Shown in pieces: positions 7,144-15,250 of a DNA stretch of 31,535 bases. The notes under the pieces were generated by a model that searched no databases, had not been told where the DNA came from, and was given only the letters and a program-made list of their open reading frames with translations. The position numbers were made by a program, and so were the translations under genes. The stretch's first letter is position 1. The number at the start of each line of letters is the position of its first letter. This stretch comes from Alphaproteobacteria bacterium (GTDB lineage Bacteria > Pseudomonadota > Alphaproteobacteria > Sphingomonadales > Sphingomonadaceae): positions 1 to 31,535 of the forward strand of contig JAQGLD010000334.1 of assembly GCA_028293055.1 (NCBI GenBank), written 5' to 3'.

Positions 7144-9474
7144 ATGGACGATCTCATTCAGGATTTCATATCGGAAACCCGCGAGATGCTCGAAGCGCTC
7201 GGCGGGGAGGTGGTCGCCTGGGAAGCCGCGCCCGACGACCGCGAGCGGCTCGACGCGATCTTCCGCTTCGTCCACACCGTCAAGGGCAATTGCGGCTTCT
7301 TCGACCTGCCGCGCCTCAAGGGGCTCAGCCATGCCGCCGAGGACGCGCTCGCCGAGGTCCGTTCGGGAAGCCGAGTCGCCGACCATCGGCTGGTCAGCGC
7401 AGTGCTCGGCGTGATCGACCGGATCGGCGAGCTGGTCCAGGCGATCGAAAGCGGCACCGCTTTGTCCGACGAAGATGACGACTTGCTGATCGCCGCTCTG
7501 CTTATGCGCGGCGAGTCCGAAGAGGAACCCGCGGCCGTCCCGTCCGCCGCGGCCGCTGCTCGGGGCGCGATGCGCAGCATTCGCCTTCCGATCGACCTGC
7601 TCGACCGGATGATGAACGGAGTTTCGGACCTGGTTCTTGCACGCAACGAACTCTCCCGCCGGCTGAGGGACGGCGCGGTCGCCGCCGAGGTCGACGCGGT
7701 GTTCGATCGGCTCTCGGTAACGATCGCCGAAGTGCGCGATTCGATTACCCGCACGCGGATGCAGAGGATCGAGAATCTCTTCGCGCCGCTGCCGCGCATG
7801 GTGCGCGACCTGGCTGCCGAGACCGCCAAGCAGGTCCTCCTCGAGATGGACGGCGGCGATGTCGAGCTCGATCGAGAGATGATCGAGCTGATCCGTGACC
7901 CGCTCACCCACATCATCCGCAATGCGATGGATCACGGCATCGAGAAAAGTGACTTGCGCAAGCGATCCGGCAAGCCGGCGGCCGGCTCGCTCAGGGTCTC
8001 GGCGCGCCAGGCCGGCAACCAGATATTGATCGAGATTGCCGACGACGGCCGCGGCATCGACGGTGACGCATTGGTCCGCAAGGCGATCTCGACCGGACTG
8101 ATTTCGGACGAACAAGCCGCCCGTCTGTCGTCGGCGCAGAAGACCGAACTGATCTTCGAAGCCGGGCTCAGCACGGCGAAGAAGGTCACTGCCATTTCCG
8201 GCCGGGGAGTCGGCATGGACGTCGTTCGCACCAATATCGAGCGGATCGGCGGCATCGTCGAGGTCGACAGCCGGCTCGGCGAAGGCGTCCGCTTCGTCCT
8301 CAAGGTGCCGCTCACCCTGACGATCATTCCCGCTTTGACCGTCTGCGCCGGCGATCAGACGTTCGCGATACCGCGCTCCTCGGTCGAGGAGATCGTCCGG
8401 TCACGCGGGCAGGGCATCAAGATCGAGCGGATCGGCGGGTCGAGCGTCGTAACCCTGCGCGGCCGGCGGCTTCCGCTGGTCTCGCTCGCGGCCACGCTCG
8501 GAGTCGCCGTCCAGGGCGCCGAAGGGATCATTACCCTGCTCAAGGTCGCCGGCGGCGGAGTCTATGCGCTCGAGGTGGACCGGGTCCAGGATCATGAGGA
8601 GCTGGTGATCAAGCCGGCGGCACCGGCCCTGATGTCCACCGGTCTATATGCCGGAACGACACTTGCCGACGACGGCAAGCCGGTGCTGCTGCTCGATCCC
8701 GCCGGGATCGCCATCCGCGCCGGAATCTCGCTCGAACGCATGGAGGTCGAGGAGCCGCTGCTCGCCGGCCCGTCCGGGCGTGCCGAGATCCAGGCCTTGC
8801 TGTTGCGCAGCCTCGGCGGCGCCCGCCGCGCCGTCGCGCTTTCCGCCGTTGAACGAATCGAGGAGGTGCCGGCCGAGGCAGTGCAGCGCCTCGCCGGTCG
8901 GCTGCACGTGTTGATCGGCGACCGAATCCTGCCGCTCGAGGGATGTGACGGCGAAATACAGGATGCCAAGATCAAGGTGCTGCGCCTGTCCGACGGAGTC
9001 ACCCAGCTGGGCTATGGGTTCGCCGAAGTCATCGACACCGTCACGATCGATTCGGAGCTGGTCCCGCCCGCAACGCCCGGCGAGATCGGCGGAGTCACCC
9101 TGATCGGGGGAGAGCAGATCGAGGTTATCGACCTGCACTGGCTGTTCGCTGGCCATGGCGCGACCGCCGTCCAGGCCGAGCAAAGGCCGGTGTGCATGCT
9201 TCCGGCGGGCGACGCCTGGATGGAAACGCTGCTGCGCCCGATCATCGAGAGCGCCGGCTATCGGGTGATCTCGAGCGACGATGCCGACGCCGGCACCGCC
9301 GAAATCGTGATCGTTTCCGACGAAGCGCCGGTGACTCCGCCCGGGTCCGCGAAGATCGTGCGGCTGCGCGCGGATCCCGAGCCTGCCGGCAAGAGCGACA
9401 CCAGCATCCACCGTTACGACCGCGCCGGCCTGCTAGGGGCGCTCGGCCGCGGCACCCGGCGAAAGGGAGGCTGA
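7144..9474 (+). CDS. cheA: Chemotaxis histidine kinase CheA
   Basis: A 776-aa kinase that phosphorylates CheY and CheB in response to receptor arrays. The HPt domain (1-115) has the phospho-accepting His44 in FRFVHTVKGNCGFF. An Ala/Pro-rich linker follows, and no P2 (CheY/CheB-docking) domain is recognisable. The P3 dimerisation helices lie at about 145-205. The ATPase domain has the N-box LTHIIRNAMDHGIE (about 255), IADDGRGID (G1) and GRGVGMDVVRTNIERIGG (about 355-375). The P5 CheW-like domain is at about 395-525, followed by a second, poorer CheW-like region at about 545-690. A degenerate receiver-like tail (about 690-765) lacks an obvious phospho-acceptor. cheW starts 3 nt after the stop. 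Confidence 0.96.
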   Translation: MDDLIQDFISETREMLEALGGEVVAWEAAPDDRERLDAIFRFVHTVKGNCGFFDLPRLKGLSHAAEDALAEVRSGSRVADHRLVSAVLGVIDRIGELVQAIESGTALSDEDDDLLIAALLMRGESEEEPAAVPSAAAAARGAMRSIRLPIDLLDRMMNGVSDLVLARNELSRRLRDGAVAAEVDAVFDRLSVTIAEVRDSITRTRMQRIENLFAPLPRMVRDLAAETAKQVLLEMDGGDVELDREMIELIRDPLTHIIRNAMDHGIEKSDLRKRSGKPAAGSLRVSARQAGNQILIEIADDGRGIDGDALVRKAISTGLISDEQAARLSSAQKTELIFEAGLSTAKKVTAISGRGVGMDVVRTNIERIGGIVEVDSRLGEGVRFVLKVPLTLTIIPALTVCAGDQTFAIPRSSVEEIVRSRGQGIKIERIGGSSVVTLRGRRLPLVSLAATLGVAVQGAEGIITLLKVAGGGVYALEVDRVQDHEELVIKPAAPALMSTGLYAGTTLADDGKPVLLLDPAGIAIRAGISLERMEVEEPLLAGPSGRAEIQALLLRSLGGARRAVALSAVERIEEVPAEAVQRLAGRLHVLIGDRILPLEGCDGEIQDAKIKVLRLSDGVTQLGYGFAEVIDTVTIDSELVPPATPGEIGGVTLIGGEQIEVIDLHWLFAGHGATAVQAEQRPVCMLPAGDAWMETLLRPIIESAGYRVISSDDADAGTAEIVIVSDEAPVTPPGSAKIVRLRADPEPAGKSDTSIHRYDRAGLLGALGRGTRRKGG

Positions 9475-9477
9475 GCG

Positions 9478-9909
9478 ATGGCCGATCTGCTTCTCATAGT
9501 TCGAATCGACGGGGAGCGAGTCGCGCTTCCGGCCGGCGACGTCGAATCGGTCGTCGAGCTCGAGGGGCTCACTCCGGTTCCGGGCGTCCCGCGGCACGTA
9601 GCGGGCCTTTCCGCGCTTCGAAGCCGGGTGCTGACGGTGATCGATTGCGTCGCGTCGCTCGATCCACTGCGCAGCATCGCCCTTGTCGGCGATGCCGTGG
9701 TGGTCGTCGTCGAGGGACACCCCTATGCCCTGCTGGTCGATGCGGTGGAGGATGTGGTCGAGGCGGAAGGCGAGCCCGGACCGGTCCGCACCGCCCTGAC
9801 CGGCGGGTGGAGCCGAGTGGCCACCGGCATGATCGAGGCCGAAGGGCAACTCACTCTGCTCGTCGACATCGGTGTCTTCATTTCAGGTCCGCTGGCGAGG
9901 GCGGCCTGA
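9478..9909 (+). CDS. cheW: Chemotaxis coupling protein CheW
   Basis: CheW couples chemoreceptors to CheA in the membrane array. The 143-aa protein is a single CheW SH3-like domain. LLLIVRIDGERVALPAGDVESVVEL forms the first strands, VPGVPRHVAGLSALRSRVLTVID matches the conserved receptor and CheA interface, and YALLVDAVEDVV follows. It starts 3 nt after cheA, consistent with one transcript. The usual Asn or Gly in the interface loop appears changed to GLSALRSR, so its partner preference may differ from the classical protein. Confidence 0.88.
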   Translation: MADLLLIVRIDGERVALPAGDVESVVELEGLTPVPGVPRHVAGLSALRSRVLTVIDCVASLDPLRSIALVGDAVVVVVEGHPYALLVDAVEDVVEAEGEPGPVRTALTGGWSRVATGMIEAEGQLTLLVDIGVFISGPLARAA

Positions 9910-9978
9910 CTGCGCCCTTAAGTGGGTGATTACCATTTGCGGCTAGGTGATGATGCCGTCGAGGAGCGAAAGCGCAAC

Positions 9979-10344
9979 ATGAAAACCTGTTTAGTCGTCG
10001 ATGATTCGAAGGTGATACGCAAGGTTGCCCGCCATATCCTCGAAACCCTCGATTTCACCGTCGAAGAGGCGGAGGACGGCCGCGAGGCCCTCAGCCGCTG
10101 CGAGGTGAACATGCCCGACGTGGTGCTCCTCGACTGGAACATGCCGGTGATGGGCGGGATGGAGTTCCTCCGTACCCTGCGACAAGGCGACCACGAGAAC
10201 CAGCCGAAGGTGGTGTTCTGCACAACCGAGAACGACGCGGCCCACATCCGCGCCGCGATCGACGCGGGTGCCGACGAATATGTGATGAAGCCGTTCGATC
10301 GCGAGACGCTCGAAAGCAAGCTGCAGATCGTCGGGGTCGCGTGA
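9979..10344 (+). CDS. cheY: Chemotaxis response regulator CheY
   Basis: A stand-alone receiver domain of 121 aa. The acidic pocket is Asp8-Asp9, the phospho-acceptor is Asp52 (LLDWNMP), the switch Thr is at 82/83 (FCTTEND) and Lys104 is in VMKPF. When phosphorylated by CheA it would act on the flagellar switch, or, if the system is not flagellar, on another target. The ATG at 9979 gives the exact receiver start and has GAGGAG upstream; an in-frame upstream GTG would add an unsupported tail. A 69-nt gap separates it from cheW, and its TGA overlaps the cheB GTG. Confidence 0.94.
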   Translation: MKTCLVVDDSKVIRKVARHILETLDFTVEEAEDGREALSRCEVNMPDVVLLDWNMPVMGGMEFLRTLRQGDHENQPKVVFCTTENDAAHIRAAIDAGADEYVMKPFDRETLESKLQIVGVA

Positions 10345-11453
10345 CACCGGTTGGCGCGGCGGCGCCGCAACGGCCTCCAGACCCGGCAGACGGCACGCTT
10401 GTCATAAAGGTGATGATCGTCGACGATTCGTCGGTCGCGCGTACCGTGCTTTCCAGGATGATCGCGGCCCATCCCGAATTCGAGATCGCGGCGCTTGCCG
10501 CCAATGGCGAGGAGGCGCTTGCGACCCTGCGCAAGGTCGATGTCGACATCGTCTTGCTCGATCTCGAAATGCCGGGCACCAACGGATTAGACGTTCTTCC
10601 CGACATCGTGAGGGAGGGGCGGGGCGCCCGCGTGCTGATCGTTTCTTCCCTGTGCGAAGAGGGTGCCGAAGTCGCGGTCAGAGCGCTCGCACTTGGCGCC
10701 GCCGACACGCTTCCAAAGCCGGGTACAGGCAATTTCGCCGGCCGCTTTTCCGAGATCCTCGCCGAAAAGCTCCGCAGGATCGGTCCTATCCCGACCGCTT
10801 CGCCCCCATTTTCAGCCGCCGCCCGCAATGACCGTCCCCGGCTTCGGCTCCGCGCTGAATCCGATGCGCGACCGCGCTGCATCGCCATCGGCGCTTCCAC
10901 CGGCGGGCTCCACGCCATCAGCGAATTCCTCGCAATGCTCCCCGAGAGGATCAACATTCCCTTGCTCGTCACCCAGCATCTTCCAACGATCTTCATGCCC
11001 TTCTTCGCGAAGCAGCTGGAGGCCGCGTGCGGCCGCGCCGCCCGGGTTGCCGAGGACCGCGAGGCGTTGCGTCCGGACGAGATATTGGTCGCGCCCGGCG
11101 ACGCGAACCTTTGCCTCGATCAGGAAGGCAGCAAGGTTCGGGTTCGGCTCGATCTGGAGACCGGCGCGAGCGGCCATCTTCCCTCCGTCGATCCGATGTT
11201 CACCGCGCTCGCCGCGGTCTACGGCAAGGGCGCGATGGGTATCGTGCTCAGCGGCATGGGCCGCGACGGGCTGGCCGGAGCGCTCGAGATCGCGGATCGC
11301 GGCGGCACCCTGCTCGTCCAGGACCAGGAAAGCTCGGCCGTGTGGGGAATGCCCAAGGCAGTCGCCGAGGCTGGAATCGCATCGGCCGTGCTTTCGCCGG
11401 GCGCGCTCGGCCGTCGCGTCGCCGCCAGGCTCGAGGATCCGTCGTGGAGCTGA
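10341..11453 (+). CDS. cheB: Chemotaxis methylesterase/deamidase CheB
   Basis: A 370-aa enzyme that removes methyl groups from receptor glutamates during adaptation. The receiver domain has Asp28-Asp29, phospho-acceptor Asp74 (LLDLEMPG) and Lys126. After a linker, the esterase domain carries the catalytic triad Ser186 (GASTGG), His213 (TQHLP) and Asp309 (SGMGRDG). The GTG start overlaps the cheY stop by 4 nt (GTGA), which indicates translational coupling. An internal ATG at 10413 would remove the unusual 24-residue leader and is an alternative. It is followed by cheR with a 10-nt overlap. Confidence 0.95.
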   Translation: MTPVGAAAPQRPPDPADGTLVIKVMIVDDSSVARTVLSRMIAAHPEFEIAALAANGEEALATLRKVDVDIVLLDLEMPGTNGLDVLPDIVREGRGARVLIVSSLCEEGAEVAVRALALGAADTLPKPGTGNFAGRFSEILAEKLRRIGPIPTASPPFSAAARNDRPRLRLRAESDARPRCIAIGASTGGLHAISEFLAMLPERINIPLLVTQHLPTIFMPFFAKQLEAACGRAARVAEDREALRPDEILVAPGDANLCLDQEGSKVRVRLDLETGASGHLPSVDPMFTALAAVYGKGAMGIVLSGMGRDGLAGALEIADRGGTLLVQDQESSAVWGMPKAVAEAGIASAVLSPGALGRRVAARLEDPSWS

Positions 11454-12292
11454 GCGACGGCGCCGCCCGCATCCTCTCCGCCCTGCTAGAATCGCGCACC
11501 GGACAACAGCTCAGCGTCAGCCGCCGGTGGCGGATCGAGACCGCGCTCCAGTCGCTGATGCGCGAGCGCAAGCTTCCCTCGCTCGACCATCTCACCGCCT
11601 ATCTGGCGTCTGGGCGCGAACCCGGCCTCGCCGATGCGGTGGTGGAGGCCCTGCTCAACAACGAGACCTTCTTCTACCGCGACCGTCCGGCGTTCGAGCT
11701 GCTGCTCGGTCCGGCCTTGTCGCGGCTTCGCGAGAAGCGCGAGGGCGAGAAGCTGCTCCGCATCTGGAGCGCGGGCTGTTCGACCGGCCAGGAAGCCTAT
11801 TCGCTGGCCATGCACTTCGCCGAACAGAAGCTGCGCTGGCAGGGCTGGACGATCGAGCTGATCGGCACCGACGTATCGCGCAGCGCGATCGAAAAGGCCC
11901 GCACCGGGCTCTACACTCAGTTCGAGGTGCAGCGCGGGCTAGCGGTGATGCAGATGATCCGCTGCTTCGAGGAATGCCCAGGCGCGACTTGGCGAATCTC
12001 GCCGGACCTTCAGCGCGCGGTCAATTTCCAGGTGCACAGCCTCGTCGAGCCGCCGCCCCATCCTGGCCGGTTCGATATCATCCTGTGCCGCAACGTCCTG
12101 CTTTATTTCCCGGCCGACATGCGCCGGCGGGTCTTCGACCGCCTCGCCCAGGCCAGCCACGAGGACAGCATCCTGATGCTCGGGGCAGGGGAGACGGTGA
12201 TCGGGCAGACCAGCCATTTCATCTCTGACAGCGAAAATCGCGGCCTGTACATCCGTGCGCCGAGGCCTCAGGCGATGCGCGCCGCCTCTTGA
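11444..12292 (+). CDS. cheR: Chemotaxis receptor methyltransferase CheR
   Basis: An S-adenosylmethionine-dependent methylase of receptor glutamates and the partner of CheB. The N-terminal all-helical domain (1-75) includes ALLNNETFFYRDRPAFELL, the conserved NETxFFR-type motif. The Rossmann domain begins with IWSAGCSTGQEAYSLAM (SAM motif I, about residue 105), then IGTDVSRSAIEKARTGLY and FDIILCRNVLLYF, the classical CheR signature. It is 282 aa long. The start is a GTG at 11444 inside the last codons of cheB, chosen because it begins the family homology and keeps the two genes coupled. Confidence 0.95.
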   Translation: MELSDGAARILSALLESRTGQQLSVSRRWRIETALQSLMRERKLPSLDHLTAYLASGREPGLADAVVEALLNNETFFYRDRPAFELLLGPALSRLREKREGEKLLRIWSAGCSTGQEAYSLAMHFAEQKLRWQGWTIELIGTDVSRSAIEKARTGLYTQFEVQRGLAVMQMIRCFEECPGATWRISPDLQRAVNFQVHSLVEPPPHPGRFDIILCRNVLLYFPADMRRRVFDRLAQASHEDSILMLGAGETVIGQTSHFISDSENRGLYIRAPRPQAMRAAS

Positions 12293-12324
12293 CGTGAAAC
12301 GCTTTTTGGAGCGGGGTCGCATCC

Positions 12325-13026
12325 ATGACGGAGATCATCGACTGCCCTTCGCCCAATTTCGACGAGCGCACGCTGCCGATCACCCTGCTCGTGCTCCATT
12401 ATACCGGAATGCCCGACGCGGCATCGGCGATCAAGCGGCTGACCGAGGCGGAATCCAAGGTCTCGGCCCATTATGTCGTCGCGGAGGACGGCCAGTTGCT
12501 CCGGCTGGTGGCCGAGGAGAAACGGGCCTGGCATGCCGGACGCTCCTGGTGGCGCGGAATCCAGGATGTGAACAGCGCGAGCATCGGCATCGAGATCGTC
12601 AATCCGGGTCATGAGTTCGGCTATCGTCCCTTTCCCGAGGAGCAGATGGACTCATTGATCCCGCTCGTCGCGGACATCGTCCAGCGCCACGGGATCCGCC
12701 CGCCCAATGTCGTCGGCCATTCGGACATCGCCCCGGCGCGAAAGGACGACCCGGGCGAATTGTTCGACTGGGGTCGGCTTGCCAAGGTCGGGCTTGCGGT
12801 GCCGCGCCCATCCCGGAACCTGATCGACCCGAGCTGGACCGACGCAGGCTTCCTGCTTGCGCTCGAGCGCTACGGCTACGAGGTCCACCAGGCGAAGCCC
12901 GCGGTAATTGCATTCCAGCGCCGCTTCCGGCCCGAGAATATCGACGGCGTGATCGACGGGCAGTGCCGCGCGATTCTGCTCGGCCTCCTCCTCGACCGCC
13001 GCAACGCCCCCGCCGCGGCCGCCTGA
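12325..13026 (+). CDS. N-acetylmuramoyl-L-alanine amidase (AmpD/AmiD family)
   Basis: A zinc amidase that cleaves the MurNAc-L-Ala bond of peptidoglycan or its anhydro-muropeptides. The amidase_2 domain covers about residues 10-150. The zinc ligands fit His25 (LHYTG), His132 (GHSDIAP) and Asp142, with the catalytic Lys140 in ARKDDPG. The last about 65 residues (VHQAKPAVIAFQRRFRPENIDG) look like a peptidoglycan-binding helix bundle, which makes the protein closer to AmiD than to the shorter AmpD. No signal peptide or lipobox is seen, so it is probably cytosolic and concerned with wall recycling. It lies 32 nt after cheR and may share its mRNA. Confidence 0.9.
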   Translation: MTEIIDCPSPNFDERTLPITLLVLHYTGMPDAASAIKRLTEAESKVSAHYVVAEDGQLLRLVAEEKRAWHAGRSWWRGIQDVNSASIGIEIVNPGHEFGYRPFPEEQMDSLIPLVADIVQRHGIRPPNVVGHSDIAPARKDDPGELFDWGRLAKVGLAVPRPSRNLIDPSWTDAGFLLALERYGYEVHQAKPAVIAFQRRFRPENIDGVIDGQCRAILLGLLLDRRNAPAAAA

Positions 13027-13063
13027 CGGATCTCTGCTTGGTCGGCCAGGTCCACGCTGCGCC

Positions 13064-13092
13064 TTGGAAGTCCCACAGCAAGTCGCTAAGTA
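13064..13092 (+). promoter_or_regulatory. Sigma-70 type promoter of rnpB
   Basis: TTGGAA (13064-13069) and TAAGTA (13087-13092) are separated by exactly 17 nt. The expected start point, about 7-9 nt downstream, coincides with the 5' strand of RNase P helix P1 (13101). The agreement of spacing and RNA start makes this credible although neither hexamer is perfect. Confidence 0.6.
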
Positions 13093-13098
13093 GGCCCG

Positions 13099-13520
13099 GT
13101 CAGAGGATCGGGCGGCCGCTGGCTTTCGAGGGATTTCGGCGGGCTTGCTCGCCGGGACTTCAGCGCAGGCGAGAGGAAAGTCCGGGCTCCACGAAACGAC
13201 GGTGCCGGGTAACGCCCGGCGGGGAAGGCGTCCGCCTTCTTCAGGGACAGTGCAACAGAAAGCAGGTCGCGACCTCTTCGGAGACGCGACAGTGAAAGGG
13301 TGCGGTAAGAGCGCACCGCGGCTCCGGCAACGGCGGCCGGCATGGTAAACCCCACCGGGAGCAAGACCGAATAGGGATGGCAGGGCTCGTTTCGCCCAAT
13401 GTCGTCCGGGTTGGTTGCTTGAGGGGCGGAGCGATCCGTCTCCTAGAGGAATGGTCGCCCAGTCCGCCGAGGCTTTGGCCGAGGCGGGTGGACAGAACCC
13501 GGCTTACAGATTCTCTGGCA
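13099..13520 (+). ncRNA. rnpB: RNase P RNA, bacterial class A
   Basis: The catalytic RNA that matures tRNA 5' ends. The conserved core is plain. GAGAGGAAAGTCCGGGCTCC (13171-13190) is the universal P4/CR-I segment, and GGGTAACGCCCGG is nearby. The CR-IV/V block AGAGGAATGGTCGCCC is at 13445-13460, and the closing ACAGAACCCGGCTTACAG is at 13492-13509. Helix P1 forms between 13101-13109 and 13509-13517 with one G-U pair, which fixes both ends to within a few bases. The length of about 420 nt is normal for alphaproteobacteria. A T-run follows directly. Confidence 0.96.
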
Positions 13521-13554
13521 CTTTTTTCTTCCCGTCGCTCGACGGGCTTGTTTA
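13521..13554 (+). terminator. rnpB transcription end
   Basis: Six T residues (13522-13527) follow helix P1 of the RNase P RNA, which can act as the terminator stem. A second hairpin CCCGTC-gctc-GACGGG (13531-13546), followed by CTTGTTT, lies just downstream and could back it up before the J-domain gene starts at 13561. Confidence 0.55.
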
Positions 13555-13560
13555 GGGTAA

Positions 13561-14097
13561 ATGATGGCTCGGCAGACGCGTTCGAACGATTGGGGATTCC
13601 CGCGCTGGCGCGCTTACGGCTCGGAACGCTCGGCGACCCAGGTCCGCCTTTGCGATCGCGAAGGCTGCGATCGGCCCGGAGCGCACCCCGCGCCCAAGTC
13701 GCCGAACCGGCCCGAGCGCTGGTATTTCTGCGAGGAACATGCCGCCGAATACAACCGCAAGTGGAACTATTTTCAGGGCCTCAGCCCCGAGGAAGTGGCA
13801 GCGCGCGAGGCCCGGGAGCAAAGTGAGGCAAACGGCTTCAAGCAGTCCAAACATTATGGCTGGGGCGGTTCAGGCGACGGCAGCCGAAGCCGGGAGGAGA
13901 TGCGCGCGCTCGATGTGCTCGAGGTCGAGGTCGACTCCAGCTTCGAGGACATCAAGCTGGCCTACCGTCGGCTCGCCAAGACCTACCACCCCGATGCAGC
14001 GCCCGACGACGCCGATGCGGCCACCCGCTTTCAGCAGGTCCAGGCGGCTTATGAAGTGCTGAGGAAGGCCGAGGAACGCAGGAGCGCGACCGCGTGA
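13561..14097 (+). CDS. J-domain protein with Cys/His-rich N-terminal region
   Basis: A 178-aa protein with the J domain at the C-terminus (about residues 115-175). ALDVLEVEVDSSFEDIKLAYR opens it, the HPD motif stands in TYHPDAAPDD, and ATRFQQVQAAYEVL closes it. It should stimulate a DnaK-type ATPase. The N-terminal half has LCDREGCDRPGAHPAP and WYFCEEHAAEYN, whose Cys and His residues could bind one zinc ion; this is inference. It lacks the Gly/Phe and zinc-finger domains of true DnaJ. Two adjacent ATGs (13561, 13564) can start it. It follows rnpB and is convergent with the thioesterase gene. Confidence 0.85.
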   Translation: MMARQTRSNDWGFPRWRAYGSERSATQVRLCDREGCDRPGAHPAPKSPNRPERWYFCEEHAAEYNRKWNYFQGLSPEEVAAREAREQSEANGFKQSKHYGWGGSGDGSRSREEMRALDVLEVEVDSSFEDIKLAYRRLAKTYHPDAAPDDADAATRFQQVQAAYEVLRKAEERRSATA

Positions 14098-14101
14098 TGC
14101 A

Positions 14102-14131
14102 AATCCCCCGCCCGCAGGCGGCCGGGGGATT
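14102..14131. terminator. Bidirectional stem-loop between convergent genes
   Basis: AATCCCCCG (14102-14110) pairs perfectly with CGGGGGATT (14123-14131), with a 12-nt loop. It begins 5 nt after the J-domain stop and touches the stop codon of the minus-strand thioesterase. The arms end in TT in both directions. It is likely a shared terminator for the two convergent units. Confidence 0.65.
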
Positions 14132-14571
14132 CATTCCATGAACATGAATGTCCCGGTGACATTGGCGACCGGATCGCCAGGGTCCCCGTCATGGGCGAGC
14201 CCACGGACGAAACCGACGCTTCGGGTAACTCCATAGCATTCGCCGCGCCCGACGATTCGCCGGCCCGGAACCGAGGCGCGGAGATAATCGACCCTGAGGT
14301 CGAGCGTGGCCTGCGGACGGAATCGGCCGAGCTTGACCCAGATTGCGATGCTCGCGGCCATGTCCATCAGGCTGACGATCGGACCCGAGGCAAGCACTCC
14401 GGTCTCGACCACGCCGATCAATTTCTTCTGATAGTCGAGCGCGAGCTCGACCCAATCCTCGCCATGATCGACATAGCTTATGCCGAGCGCGCCGCCATGG
14501 CCGACCCGGCTCGCATAAGCAGTGAACGATCTGGGGTCGAAGATCGTCCGGTCCGAAGCGGGTTCGCTCAT
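14131..14571 (-). CDS. Hotdog-fold thioesterase, PaaI/YdiI-like
   Basis: A 146-aa single hotdog domain, probably hydrolysing acyl-CoA thioesters in the cytosol. GISYVDHGEDWVELALDY is the first strand region. The helix GVLASGPIVSLMDMAASIAIW contains Asp in the position of the usual catalytic acid (G-x-x-x-x-L-x-D). TLDLRVDYLRAS follows, a good match to the T-x-x-x-x-x-x-Y-L-R-P motif. The substrate is unknown. Its ATG overlaps the sufE stop by 4 nt, so the two are translationally coupled. Confidence 0.85.
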   Translation of the reverse strand: MSEPASDRTIFDPRSFTAYASRVGHGGALGISYVDHGEDWVELALDYQKKLIGVVETGVLASGPIVSLMDMAASIAIWVKLGRFRPQATLDLRVDYLRASVPGRRIVGRGECYGVTRSVGFVRGLAHDGDPGDPVANVTGTFMFME

Positions 14572-14975
14572 CGCTCGAGACGTTGCGCGGTCTCGCGGAC
14601 CAGGGCGATCATATTGGGGATCCCCTGGGTGCGATTGGAGCTGAGCTGGCTGCGCAGATCGAACGGCGCCAGCGCGGCCTCGACATCGGTCGCCAGGATC
14701 GCTTCGGGGCTTCGGTCCTGGACCGCAAGCAGGACGAGCGCGACGATGCCCTTGGTGATCGCAGCATTGCTGTCGGCGAGGAAATGAAGCGTGCCGTCCT
14801 CTCGCGGCACCGGATAGAGCCAGACCGAGGCGGAGCAGCCGCGCACCAGGGTCGCATCGGTCTTGAGCGCGTCGGGCATCGGCTCGAGCGATCGGCCGAG
14901 GTCGATCAGCAGGCGATAGCGATCGTCGGCATCGAGAAGCTCGTAATCGGCATGGAGGTCGGCAAGCGAGGACAT
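14568..14975 (-). CDS. sufE: SufE family sulfur acceptor
   Basis: SufE receives the persulfide from the cysteine desulfurase SufS and passes it to the SufBCD scaffold for Fe-S cluster assembly. The 135-aa protein has the characteristic order YELLDADDRYRLLIDLGR, then the sulfur-accepting Cys47 in LVRGCSASVWL, HFLADSNAAITKGIVALVL, and the C-terminal LSSNRTQGIPNMIALV. The rest of the suf operon is not in the window. It lies 40 nt downstream of the last small gene of the psp operon on the same strand, so read-through from that operon is possible. Confidence 0.93.
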   Translation of the reverse strand: MSSLADLHADYELLDADDRYRLLIDLGRSLEPMPDALKTDATLVRGCSASVWLYPVPREDGTLHFLADSNAAITKGIVALVLLAVQDRSPEAILATDVEAALAPFDLRSQLSSNRTQGIPNMIALVRETAQRLER

Positions 14976-15015
14976 CGGGCTCCGCTAACAGAGCGCGCCC
15001 GATGGCGCAAAGTGC

Positions 15016-15246
15016 TCAGAGTTCGATGCCGTTGGCGATCGCCTCTAGCTTGCGCACCCTCGATCTGAGGTCGGCGATCTCGATCCGGCCGCCGCCAGAA
15101 CGGGAGTCGGCGCTGCGGGCGGCCTGAAGCCGCTTGAACTCGAGCCACTCGCTCCAGCCGCGAAGCACGGCCGCGGTGAAGATCGCGAGTCCGGCGAGGC
15201 CGGTGCTTGCAACCGCCAGAAGCATCGAGGATTCGGCGAACGCCAT
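15016..15246 (-). CDS. Small membrane protein, last gene of the extended psp operon
   Basis: A 76-aa protein with one hydrophobic segment (about residues 7-29), a short basic and aromatic juxtamembrane stretch, a Ser/Gly-rich linker, and a C-terminal helix DLRSRVRKLEAIANG. That helix matches the R-V-x-x-L-E-x-I core shared by the genes upstream, but the T-D...E-I tail is lost. It is the most divergent of the series. It starts 4 nt after the stop of the preceding gene, so co-translation is likely. Function is unknown; a PspB-like envelope role is inferred from position and shape. Confidence 0.75.
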   Translation of the reverse strand: MAFAESSMLLAVASTGLAGLAIFTAAVLRGWSEWLEFKRLQAARSADSRSGGGRIEIADLRSRVRKLEAIANGIEL

Positions 15247-15250
15247 CTGA

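Noticed and set aside
9910..9978. Gap between cheW and cheY as a separate promoter region
   Set aside because: No -35/-10 pair with acceptable spacing was found; the gap may simply be within the operon.
10663..12228. 521-codon open frame overlapping cheB and cheR in another frame
   Set aside because: Both Che genes have full motif sets in their own frames; this frame is Arg/Pro/Ser-rich noise.
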